NCBI GenBank assembly: GCA_030626025.1 | Contig: DAOUPT010000033.1 | Coordinates: 1 to 35,953, forward strand | Direction of reading: 5' to 3' | Length of the DNA stretch: 35,953 nucleotides | Source: Anderseniella sp. | GTDB taxonomy: Bacteria; Pseudomonadota; Alphaproteobacteria; Rhizobiales; Aestuariivirgaceae | Shown here: piece by piece, positions 27,557 through 34,754 of the stretch | How positions within the stretch are numbered: the stretch's first letter is position 1 | How the letters are laid out: each line of letters opens with the position of its first letter | Made by a program: the position numbers and the translations under genes | The notes under the pieces: generated by a model | The model's database searches: none | Told to the model about the DNA's origin: nothing | Seen by the model: the letters and a program-made list of their open reading frames with translations, nothing else

Positions 27557-28432
27557 ATGTTTTCTCAAACGACCCAAGGTATTTCTTTAAAATTATTGGC
27601 GATTGCTTTGTTCACACCAATTTTTGCCGCCGGAAAATTTGCAGACGGCGCATTTCCGGCGCTGGCTATCGTTTCCATGCGATATGTCGGCGGGTTTTTA
27701 ACCATGCTTGCTTACATCCTTGTTAGCCGAACTCAAATGGTGGCCCTGAAGTCGCCAAAACCGTCGAGGCACTTGATCAGGGCATGTTTTGGCATCGGTG
27801 GCGGGGTTTTTATGATCCACGCTACAACGATTATGCCGGTGGCCAATACGACGGCCATCGGCTTGACTTCCGGCATTATGATCATTGCGCTGGCAGGATT
27901 GTTGTTAAAAGAAACCATCACCGGTACGCACTGGTTGGCGGGTTTTATCGCAGTGCTCGGGGCCGGTTTGGTGATTTCGCAGTCAATCGACCTGTCTGAA
28001 ACCGGTTTTAGCAGTTGGGAGGGCATTGCTGCGGCCTTTACCGGGGCGCTGTTTATGACGTTTGAGGCTCTGATCATCAAATTCCTTTCATCGCGCGAAG
28101 ACGCTTTGCGGATGTTGCTTTATGTGAACGGGTTCGGCAGTCTTGTTGCTCTGGCACTGGTTGTATTGTTGCTGGGCTGGCAGATGCTAATCAACCCGGT
28201 ATTGCTGGTTTTCCTGGGACTTGGGCCGATTGCCATTATCTCGCAGTTTTTTAATATCAAGGCCAATATGCTGGTTAATGTTTCGACTCTTGCACCGATT
28301 ACTTATAGCTGGATAGTGTTTGCAATGTTGTTGGGGGTATTTATGTTTGATGAAGTACCTACTGTGATAACTCTCATTGGCTCCTTGCTGATTGTGACTG
28401 CTGGGGTTGTGGTTTCCAAAGTGCGTTTATAA
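27557..28432 (+). CDS. EamA/DMT-family exporter
   Basis: A 291-residue membrane protein with about ten helices in two EamA halves. Seen: ALAIVSMRYVGGFLTMLAYI in the first half, NTTAIGLTSGIMIIALAGLLLKETIT at its end, and APITYSWIVFAMLLGVFMFDE near the C-terminus. GGAG is just upstream of the ATG. It is the first gene of a two-gene operon under the divergent LysR gene. Its stop codon overlaps the ribosome site of the PLP-enzyme gene, so translation is probably coupled. The substrate is likely an amino acid or related compound processed by the partner enzyme, but this is inferred. Confidence 0.88.
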   Translation: MFSQTTQGISLKLLAIALFTPIFAAGKFADGAFPALAIVSMRYVGGFLTMLAYILVSRTQMVALKSPKPSRHLIRACFGIGGGVFMIHATTIMPVANTTAIGLTSGIMIIALAGLLLKETITGTHWLAGFIAVLGAGLVISQSIDLSETGFSSWEGIAAAFTGALFMTFEALIIKFLSSREDALRMLLYVNGFGSLVALALVVLLLGWQMLINPVLLVFLGLGPIAIISQFFNIKANMLVNVSTLAPITYSWIVFAMLLGVFMFDEVPTVITLIGSLLIVTAGVVVSKVRL

Positions 28433-28435
28433 AGG

Positions 28436-29626
28436 ATGTTTGAATTGCCGCTTGATATTGAGAAAATCAGGGCTGAAACACCCGGTGTGAAGTTTGTCAA
28501 TCATTTGCTCGCCTGTGGTTCGGCGCTGATGCCGCAAAGGGTGCTGGATGCGATGGTTGATCATCTTAAACTTGAAGCCCAAATCGGCGGCTATGAAGCC
28601 TATGCCCGGCAAAGCGAGCAACTGGACCTGGTTTATGATCAAGTGGCCGATTTGATTGGGGCTAAACGTAATGAGATTGCGCTGGTGGAAAATGCTACGG
28701 TGGCGTGGTGTCAGGCGTTTTATGCATTGCCATTCAAACCCGGTGACCGGATTCTGACTTGCGAGGCTGAGTATGCGGCCAATTATGTCGCTTTTCTGCA
28801 GCGGGCAAAACGGGACGGGATTGAGATTGTTGTTGTCCCGAATGATGAAAGCGGGGCGTTGGATGTTACGGCGTTGGAAAATCTGGTTGATGAGCGCACG
28901 GGCCTGATTGCCATAACCTGGATCCCGACCAATGGCGGACTGGTCAATCCGGCAGCAGAGGTGGGCAAGGTCGCCAACAGGGCCGGGGTTCCTTATCTGC
29001 TTGATGCCTGTCAGGCGGTTGGCCAGATGCCGGTGAATGTTGGTGAGCTGGGTTGTGATTTTCTTTCAGTCACGGGGCGTAAATTTTTGCGGGGGCCGCG
29101 CGGTACCGGGTTTTTGTATGTACGTGAAGCGTTGATTGAAACACTGGAGCCGGTGGTGATAGATCATTTTGCCGCGCCGTGGGTTTCAACCAATTCATAT
29201 GAGTTGCGCCCTGATGCCCGGCGGTTTGAGAATTGGGAAAATGCTTATGCGCTGCGGGCCGGGCTTGGGGCAGCGGTTGCTTATGCCAGCGAGTTGGGGC
29301 TTGAAAACATTCAGGCCCGCAGTTGGGGTTTGGCGAATAGTCTGCGAGAAAAACTGGCGCTAATGTCAAATGTCCAATTGCGCGATATCGGTGCTGAGCA
29401 ATGTGCGATTGTCAGCTTTTCATTTGAGGGACATGACCCGAATGAAGTTGTTGCAATGTTGAGGGAGCAAAATATATGCATCGGAGCTTCGACCCGCGAC
29501 AGCACTCGGCTTGATTCTCAGGCGCGAAACCTGCCGACGATTTTGCGGGCCGCACCGCATTATTATAATACCGAAGTCGAGCTGGACGAACTGATCGCCA
29601 CGCTGGGTGATTTAGCTATGAACTGA
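28436..29626 (+). CDS. Class V aminotransferase-fold PLP enzyme (cysteine-desulfurase-like)
   Basis: A 396-residue PLP enzyme. Asp190 and Gln193 (LLDACQAVGQ) and Schiff-base Lys216 (SVTGRKFLRGPRGTGFLYV) are in the expected order for class V enzymes. The C-terminal region has ICIGASTRDSTRLDSQARN followed by LRAAPHYYNTEVELDEL. It lacks the catalytic Cys loop of IscS/SufS, so it is more likely a lyase, epimerase or other beta-eliminating enzyme (EgtE-like or isopenicillin-epimerase-like are possible). The AAAGGA site overlaps the ATG at 28436 and is 8 nt before an in-frame TTG at 28445, so the true start may be that TTG. It forms an operon with the EamA exporter, likely under LysR control. Confidence 0.82.
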   Translation: MFELPLDIEKIRAETPGVKFVNHLLACGSALMPQRVLDAMVDHLKLEAQIGGYEAYARQSEQLDLVYDQVADLIGAKRNEIALVENATVAWCQAFYALPFKPGDRILTCEAEYAANYVAFLQRAKRDGIEIVVVPNDESGALDVTALENLVDERTGLIAITWIPTNGGLVNPAAEVGKVANRAGVPYLLDACQAVGQMPVNVGELGCDFLSVTGRKFLRGPRGTGFLYVREALIETLEPVVIDHFAAPWVSTNSYELRPDARRFENWENAYALRAGLGAAVAYASELGLENIQARSWGLANSLREKLALMSNVQLRDIGAEQCAIVSFSFEGHDPNEVVAMLREQNICIGASTRDSTRLDSQARNLPTILRAAPHYYNTEVELDELIATLGDLAMN

Positions 29627-29630
29627 CTCG

Positions 29631-30203
29631 TCAGGAACTGACATCTTCGGCAATCAACGCCTCAATCAGTTTTTCAACCGGGTGAGGTTTGAAGCCACCG
29701 AATTTCTGGAAACGGATGTAACCGTTTTTGTCAATCACCGCCATTTCCGGTGTACCATAAGTGTTGTAGCGGTCCATGGTGATGGGAATGCGGGCGCCTT
29801 CTTTGCGGGCATCAACGCCGACAGGGTGGTGCATGTTTTTCTTTTTGACGAACTCGCGCAATTTTTTGTTGTTCTGATAGGAATGGCCTTCGAACACCGT
29901 GTGAATAGATACAAAGGCGATTTTGCCAGCGGCTTTTTGTTTGGCGTATTTCTTTTCCCAATGTTCCATTAATGGAATGGAAAATGAATTGCACCCCGGA
30001 CACCAGAGCTGAAAAAAGTCGATCACAATAACCTTGCCGCGCAGTTTTTCAAGCGAGGTCGGCGGACCGACGACCCATTCCTCAATGGTCCAATCGGGCG
30101 CTTTGATGCGGTCGGGTGCAGTGGTTTGAGCCAGGGTAAAGTTGGCGGTGAAGGCGATGATTGCCAGGGCGAGCAGGATGGTTTTTTTGAAGGTTTTTAT
30201 CAT
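29631..30203 (-). CDS. TlpA/ResA-like periplasmic thioredoxin
   Basis: A 190-residue exported redoxin. The signal peptide spans about 1-25 (MIKTFKKTILLALAIIAF, cut near LAQ). The thioredoxin fold begins WTIEEWVVGPPTSLEKLRGK, with VIVIDFFQLWCPGC carrying the CxxC pair Cys68 and Cys71, and the cis-Pro region TYGTPEMAVIDKNG. An insert between the helix and the third strand (about residues 85-125) is Lys-rich. TlpA-like proteins reduce disulfides in the periplasm, for example in cytochrome c maturation or copper delivery. The ATG at 30203 gives a normal signal peptide; 30218 is an alternative. It is convergent with the PLP-enzyme gene, 4 nt apart. It marks the left edge of the repeat-bounded segment. 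Confidence 0.85.
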   Translation of the reverse strand: MIKTFKKTILLALAIIAFTANFTLAQTTAPDRIKAPDWTIEEWVVGPPTSLEKLRGKVIVIDFFQLWCPGCNSFSIPLMEHWEKKYAKQKAAGKIAFVSIHTVFEGHSYQNNKKLREFVKKKNMHHPVGVDARKEGARIPITMDRYNTYGTPEMAVIDKNGYIRFQKFGGFKPHPVEKLIEALIAEDVSS

Positions 30204-30277
30204 GTGGCCATGATGCAAATGATGAAGACTTTTGCAAGCCGCTTTGCTTCACATGGTGGTGATGGGGTGGGGAGTAA

Positions 30278-30304
30278 GTGTATTTAGTAAATTGTCGCCG
30301 TAAC
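30278..30304 (+). repeat. Dispersed repeat copy C
   Basis: GTGTATTTAGTAAATTGTCG followed by CCGTAAC: 25 of 27 positions match the consensus. It lies 75 nt upstream of the TlpA-like gene, and about 170 nt before the interrupted operon. It is inverted relative to copy D at 33826, so the two bracket the operon. Confidence 0.85.
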
Positions 30305-30476
30305 GCGATCCGTTTGAGGATTAAGCCCAACCGCCACATAAATTTCAAGGAAATTGCCCCGGCACATCTAACCAATCATTAACACTTCAGCGCTAGTATC
30401 TCCGCCCACAGAGCGGTTTTCACGAACCTGCATTATGTCCATGATAAATCGCAAAATCAATTTGGGAGTGTTTGTA

Positions 30477-30725
30477 ATGCGCATTAATCTTACCTAGTTA
30501 TCCACAGCATTTTTCTTTTTTTCAACCCAAAATGCCTATGCATATCTCGATCCGGGCACCGGCAGCATGATGCTGCAGGCAATGATCGGAGCGGTTGCCA
30601 GTGGTATGTTCTTCATTCGCCTTTACTGGGACAAGTTCAAGGCGCTTGCCAATTTTGGCGTTGGCTCAAAAAGCCAGAAATCAGAAAACACAAATCACTC
30701 AGGTGCCCATTCCAAAGATGACTAA
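30477..30725 (+). pseudogene. Small secreted DPGTGS protein, interrupted by TAG at codon 7
   Basis: An 82-codon frame: MRINLT, then TAG (30495-30497), then LSTAFFFFSTQNAYAYLDPG and TGSMMLQAMIGAVASGMFFI, ending SKDD at 30725. Reading through the TAG gives a complete signal peptide ending near QNAYA, one further hydrophobic helix (ML-QAMIGAVASGMFFIRLY) and a charged tail. GGGAG stands about 8 nt before the ATG. No start codon exists between the TAG and the conserved AYAYLDPGTGS stretch, so it cannot be translated normally. Small AYLDPGTGS proteins are typical first genes of envelope-modification operons with SAM methyltransferases. Its end overlaps the methyltransferase start by 8 nt. It is probably a recently inactivated gene; a sequencing error is the alternative. 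Confidence 0.7.
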
Positions 30726-32115
30726 ACCACTTGAAAACAGTGGCTCATTCCGCGACCCCTCCGGTTGGGTATTTGAAGCAAACGGTGAAATTTTTCGTAC
30801 TGTAAGGGAAAAAGCCGTTGGCCATTATGAATTCGTCAAAGGCTCTGGTCTGCTGGAAGATCTGGTCGAAAAAGGCCAAATCGTCACCAGTCAGGAAATT
30901 GACCGCAGCGCTCTTGGCAAAGCGGCAGGCGATGCTCGGTTGGTTTTACGCCACAGCCGCATCCCGTTTATTTCTTATCCCTATGAGTGGTCGTTTTCCC
31001 TGCTGAAATCAGCTGCCCTGTTGCATCTCGATGTCCAAATTGCCGCCCTTGAGCGCGGTGTCAGCCTGTCAGATGCTTCTGCCTATAATGTCCAGTTTGA
31101 TGACATCAAGCCGCTTTTTATCGATATTCTGTCTTTCCGCCAGTACGAAGAAGGCGAATTGTGGGCTGGTCATCGGCAGTTCTGCGAACAATTTCTTAAT
31201 CCGCTGTTGCTGCGCTCAATGTTTGGCATTCCCCACAATGACTGGTTCCGTGGCAGCTTAGAGGGTATCGATATGGTGCTGTTTGCCAATCTCATTTCAG
31301 GCTGGCGCAAATTCTCGCCCAACCTGCTCAGCCATGTCATCATGCCGGCCAAAATGCAAAATCAGGCGATTTCCCACAGCGAAGAAAACATCGCCAAGGC
31401 GAAAAAGGCGTCACTGCCCAAACAGCGCTACATGCATATCCTCCAGCAGCTTCATCACTGGATCACCGGCCTCACGCCAAAGGATTCAAACGCCACCACA
31501 TGGCAAAATTACGAGCTGACCCACACCTACAACAATGAAGAAGAAGACGCCAAGCAGGCCTTTGTTGGCGAATTCTGCGCCAAAGTAAACCCCGACACCC
31601 TGTGGGACATCGGTTGCAATTCAGGTGAATACAGCGAAGTCGCCCTGTCATCAGGTGCTGGCCGGGTTATCGGTTTTGATTTTGATCAGGGCGCTCTCGA
31701 GCATGCCCATAACCGGGCCCGCGATAAAAACCTCAATCTCCTGTCCTTGTTTCAAGATGGCGCCCACCCCAGCCCCGATCAGGGCTGGAACATGAGCGAA
31801 AGACGCTCAGCGGCCCACCGTGGCGGCGCTGATGCACTGGTTGCGCTGGCTTTTGAACATCATCTGGCCATCGGCAAGAACATCCCGCTTGATCGCGTGG
31901 TAAAATGGCTGGTGTCGCTGGCCCCGCAAGGCATTATCGAGTTTGTTCAAAAATCCGACACAACAGTGCAGCGCATGCTGGCCCTGCGTGAGGATATTTT
32001 CGATCAATATTCACAAGAAAGCTTTGAAGCTGCTCTTACCTCTTGCGCCAAAACCATCGAAAGCAGGGTTATTTCAAAAGAAGGACGCACGCTTTACTGG
32101 TTCGCTCGCAAATAA
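30718..32115 (+). CDS. Kinase-like / SAM-dependent methyltransferase fusion protein
   Basis: A 465-residue cytoplasmic protein in two parts. The C-terminal part is a class I methyltransferase: motif I is LWDIGCNSGEYS (295-306), followed by VIGFDFDQGALEHA. The N-terminal part (about 1-250) contains ALERGVSLSDASAYNVQF and KPLFIDILSF. The D-x4-N spacing (Asp119, Asn124) followed by Ile-Asp (135-136) resembles the catalytic loop and DFG-like motif of APH-type kinases. I infer a kinase-like fold, possibly inactive. The ATG at 30718 overlaps the stop of the small DPGTGS gene (ATGACTAA); the frame also extends back to 30595. The product is likely an envelope-polymer modification enzyme, together with the membrane phosphatase-fold protein downstream. 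This gene is intact, unlike both neighbours. Confidence 0.8.
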   Translation: MTKPLENSGSFRDPSGWVFEANGEIFRTVREKAVGHYEFVKGSGLLEDLVEKGQIVTSQEIDRSALGKAAGDARLVLRHSRIPFISYPYEWSFSLLKSAALLHLDVQIAALERGVSLSDASAYNVQFDDIKPLFIDILSFRQYEEGELWAGHRQFCEQFLNPLLLRSMFGIPHNDWFRGSLEGIDMVLFANLISGWRKFSPNLLSHVIMPAKMQNQAISHSEENIAKAKKASLPKQRYMHILQQLHHWITGLTPKDSNATTWQNYELTHTYNNEEEDAKQAFVGEFCAKVNPDTLWDIGCNSGEYSEVALSSGAGRVIGFDFDQGALEHAHNRARDKNLNLLSLFQDGAHPSPDQGWNMSERRSAAHRGGADALVALAFEHHLAIGKNIPLDRVVKWLVSLAPQGIIEFVQKSDTTVQRMLALREDIFDQYSQESFEAALTSCAKTIESRVISKEGRTLYWFARK

Positions 32116-32145
32116 AACAAGTTAAGCTAAGTTAAGGCACACCCC

Positions 32146-33705
32146 ATGAACAATACTGGCTTTTTATCCAAGCCGATTTTTATTTTTCTGGTACCCATTT
32201 TGCCAGTTATACAACTCTATTCTGTCAACGCTCACCGGCTGACAATAACCCATGTTTTGTTAGCAGCTGCGGTGTTTCTCGCAGTAGTTTTAATCATCCG
32301 CACCCTGATCAACCTGACATCAAAAACCAAACAGCGCAATGACATCATTCTGGCTCTGGTGGTCATCGCACTGTTTTACGACCGCTTATTTGAAAAATTT
32401 CAAGATTATCTAGTCGTCTGATTCGCCGTATTTGCCGCCATCATTGCTCTCGCGATCTGGCGCAAAAATGCCCGCTCTAACATCGCCTGCGGCCTCAACA
32501 TCATGATGCTGGTGCTGTTCATAGCCCCGCTGCTGACCGGGTTTGCTAAATTTGGCTTCTGGCAGGACCGCAGCGTCATCAAAGCCAACATAAAAGCCAG
32601 TTTCCCCGAGATAACCCGGCCCGCCGCCATCCCGCCAAAAGCCAATCGCGACTTCTATTACATCGTCATGGACCGCTATGCCCGCGCCGACCAACTAGCC
32701 CGTGTATATGGCTACGACAACACACCTTTTTTGAACCAGCTAAAACAGCGCGGCTTTAATGTCTACCCATCTTCATTTTCCAACTACCAGCGCACCGCCC
32801 ACTCGCTCGCCTCGTCCCTTAATCTGGATTATCTGAATCGGCTCGATCAACCACCCGCTGACAATTCCGTTGACTGGCTGCCCCTGTATAATATGTTGCG
32901 GCATTCACGGCTGGTGCAGTTTATGAAATCCAACGGTTTTGAAATCAACACCTATGGCAGTTGGTGGGAACCAACCCGCACCAATCCGCTCTCAGACAAA
33001 AACTTCAGCCACCAGGCCTGGCCCGAAATAATTCGCATTCTGTTTAAAAATTCACTTTTTGCCAAAGGTCTGAAAACCGCCGGTGTAAAACAACTGGATT
33101 CCCTCTGGCTGCAATGCAAGCGCCCCGGCAAAAAAATCCAGGCCATGATTTTAAATGCCAAGTCAGCCAAACACAAATTCGTCTTTGCTCATTTCCTTGT
33201 TCCCCACCCGCCTTTCGTGCTGGATGAAAAGGGCAACTGCATGAGTATCAAAAAAGCCAAAAGCCGCACCAGAGCCCAAAACTACATCGGCCAACTAAAA
33301 TACGCCAACAGCCAACTGATAAAACTGGTCGATGAATTGCAAGCAACCAAAGGCGCCAAACCGGTCATCGTCATTCAGGCTGATGAAGGCCCCTGGCCCC
33401 AAAAATACGCCGGTAATGAAATCGAAAGCCTCGGCGCCGATGTAACACAGGCCGAGTGGCCAAAAGTAACCCCGGATGACCTGCGCGAAAAAATGGCCAT
33501 CCTGAACGCCCAATACTTGCCGGGCATAAAAACCAAAAAAACCAAACCAGACACAACCCCGGTCAACACCTTCCGCAATATTTTAAATGCATATTTCGAT
33601 GTGAAGCTGAAACAGCTCCCCGATAGAAACTACATTTTCGAAAGCAACGCCAGGCCATATCATTTTCATGATGTGACCGAGAAGCTGGCGGGTGAGAAGG
33701 AATAA
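32146..33705 (+). pseudogene. Membrane alkaline-phosphatase/sulfatase-fold protein, interrupted by TGA at codon 92
   Basis: One 519-codon reading frame with a single TGA at 32419-32421. The first 91 residues hold three hydrophobic helices (FLSKPIFIFLVPILPVI; VLLAAAVFLAVVLI; IILALVVIALFY). Directly after the TGA the same frame continues with FAVFAAIIALAIWRK, another helix, then a further helix (MMLVLFIAPLLTGF). The periplasmic alkaline-phosphatase-like domain follows: FYYIVMDRYARA, the likely Thr/Ser nucleophile in YQRTAHSLASSLNLDY, FVFAHFLVPHPPFVLD, and VIVIQADEGPWP. Relatives (LTA-synthase-like) are full-length membrane proteins of about 500 residues, so the TGA splits one gene, probably a former TGG (Trp). 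A shorter product could start at 32503. It is the third gene of the operon. Confidence 0.75.
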
Positions 33706-33825
33706 CGGCAATGGTTGCTTTGTCAAGCCAACCAGCCCCATCACCTCAATCCAGTTCCATCTCAATAGTTTTCATCATCCGGTCGGTCTCGCTGAGAATT
33801 TTTATGATTTTTTGGTAGTGTCGGA

Positions 33826-33848
33826 TTACGGTGACAGTTTACTAAATA
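33826..33848 (-). repeat. Dispersed repeat copy D
   Basis: The minus strand reads TATTTAGTAAACTGTCACCG then TAA: a clean match to the consensus, lacking the outer GTG. It lies between the interrupted operon and the LysE gene, inverted relative to copy C at 30278. Confidence 0.85.
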
Positions 33849-33900
33849 ACCCGGATTCGGGATAAGGATTTTGTTAAGTTTGACCTCCGGAGGGGTCTAA

Positions 33901-34527
33901 ATGGATATTTCTCTATTTGTTAGCTTTTTGGTTGCCACAATGGTCATTGTTATAACACCAGGATCAACGGTCGCTTTAGCATCAAGCAAAGCTGTTAAAT
34001 TCGGATCACATGCCGCGTTCATAACGGTTCTGGGCGATGCTCTCGGTACGGCCACTCAAATTGTTATCGCGGTGCTTGGACTGCAAATTCTCGTGTCTGT
34101 TGCAGCAGATGTTCTCCCTTACATGCAGATTTTGGGTGGTCTCTATATCATGTATTTAGGGTACCAATCGTTCAACGAAGTTGACCACGAAGATGAAACG
34201 ATTGTGCGGCTTAAAGATAGATCAGGCCATTTTTGGGCAGGATTTTTTGTATGCATCAGTAACCCCAAATCAATCATATTTTTCATCGCGCTCTTTCCGG
34301 GATTTATTTCCCAAGAACTCAATATTGTCTTTCAGTCATTAGTATACGGCACTGTCTTTGTCTTACTCGATGCAATGTTTATAATGGGCTATTCTATGCT
34401 TGCTATCAAAGCTTTTAATTCGCGTGTTGGAAACTCGATAAGCGTTTCTAAAGCAAGCGGGCTTGGGCTAATGATTGTCGGCACATTGCTGTGCTGGAAC
34501 GGATATATGCTGGCATTTGGTAATTGA
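33901..34527 (+). CDS. LysE/RhtB-family amino-acid exporter
   Basis: A 208-residue inner-membrane protein with about six helices and the LysE pattern: VATMVIVITPGSTVALASSKAV near the N-terminus, LQILGGLYIMYLGYQSF in the middle, and the family NPKS (FFVCISNPKSIIFFIALFPGF). It would export an amino acid or homoserine lactone; the substrate is unknown. The ribosome site is GGAGG, itself half of a perfect palindrome CCTCCGGAGG at 33884-33893, 8 nt before the ATG. It is more AT-rich than most neighbours and is bounded by repeat copies D and E, so it may have been acquired. No adjacent regulator. Confidence 0.9.
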   Translation: MDISLFVSFLVATMVIVITPGSTVALASSKAVKFGSHAAFITVLGDALGTATQIVIAVLGLQILVSVAADVLPYMQILGGLYIMYLGYQSFNEVDHEDETIVRLKDRSGHFWAGFFVCISNPKSIIFFIALFPGFISQELNIVFQSLVYGTVFVLLDAMFIMGYSMLAIKAFNSRVGNSISVSKASGLGLMIVGTLLCWNGYMLAFGN

Positions 34528-34577
34528 AAGCTAGCGACTCAGTAATTGGAATTTTCTTGAAAGGGAAGGCTGCGCAG

Positions 34578-34700
34578 GTGACCTCACAAGAAACGCTAGA
34601 TTACAATTTTGCGGAAAGTTTCAACGAGTTTTCAAAGATTTTTTCTAAAGTGAAGGACAAGGATTACTCAGAGGCAGTTGATAAATATACTCTGCAATAG
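34578..34700 (+). CDS. Possible small ORF or gene remnant (40 residues)
   Basis: A GTG at 34578, 8 nt after AAGGGAAGG, opens a 40-residue, AT-rich, charged frame (VTSQETLDYNFAESFNEFSK, then IFSKVKDKDYSEAVDKYTLQ). The frame is open upstream to a TTG at 34524 that overlaps the LysE stop, giving up to 59 residues. The charged amphipathic helix composition looks coding, but there is no recognisable family. It may be the remaining 3' end of a deleted gene. It ends just before repeat copy E. Confidence 0.3.
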   Translation: MTSQETLDYNFAESFNEFSKIFSKVKDKDYSEAVDKYTLQ

Positions 34701-34707
34701 TTACGTA

Positions 34708-34734
34708 GTTACGGTGACAGCTTACTAAATACAC
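34708..34734 (-). repeat. Dispersed repeat copy E
   Basis: The minus strand reads GTGTATTTAGTAAGCTGTCA then CCGTAAC: 26 of 27 positions match the consensus. It continues on that strand into TACGTAA, echoing the GTAACTC tandem of copy A. It lies just before the Ldh-family gene end. Confidence 0.85.
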
Positions 34735-34754
34735 TAATTTATTTGCCGCCCGTT

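Noticed and set aside
32419-32421. Selenocysteine at the in-frame TGA
   Set aside because: The position is within a hydrophobic membrane segment with no redox role, and no selenium genes or obvious downstream hairpin are seen; former Trp is simpler.
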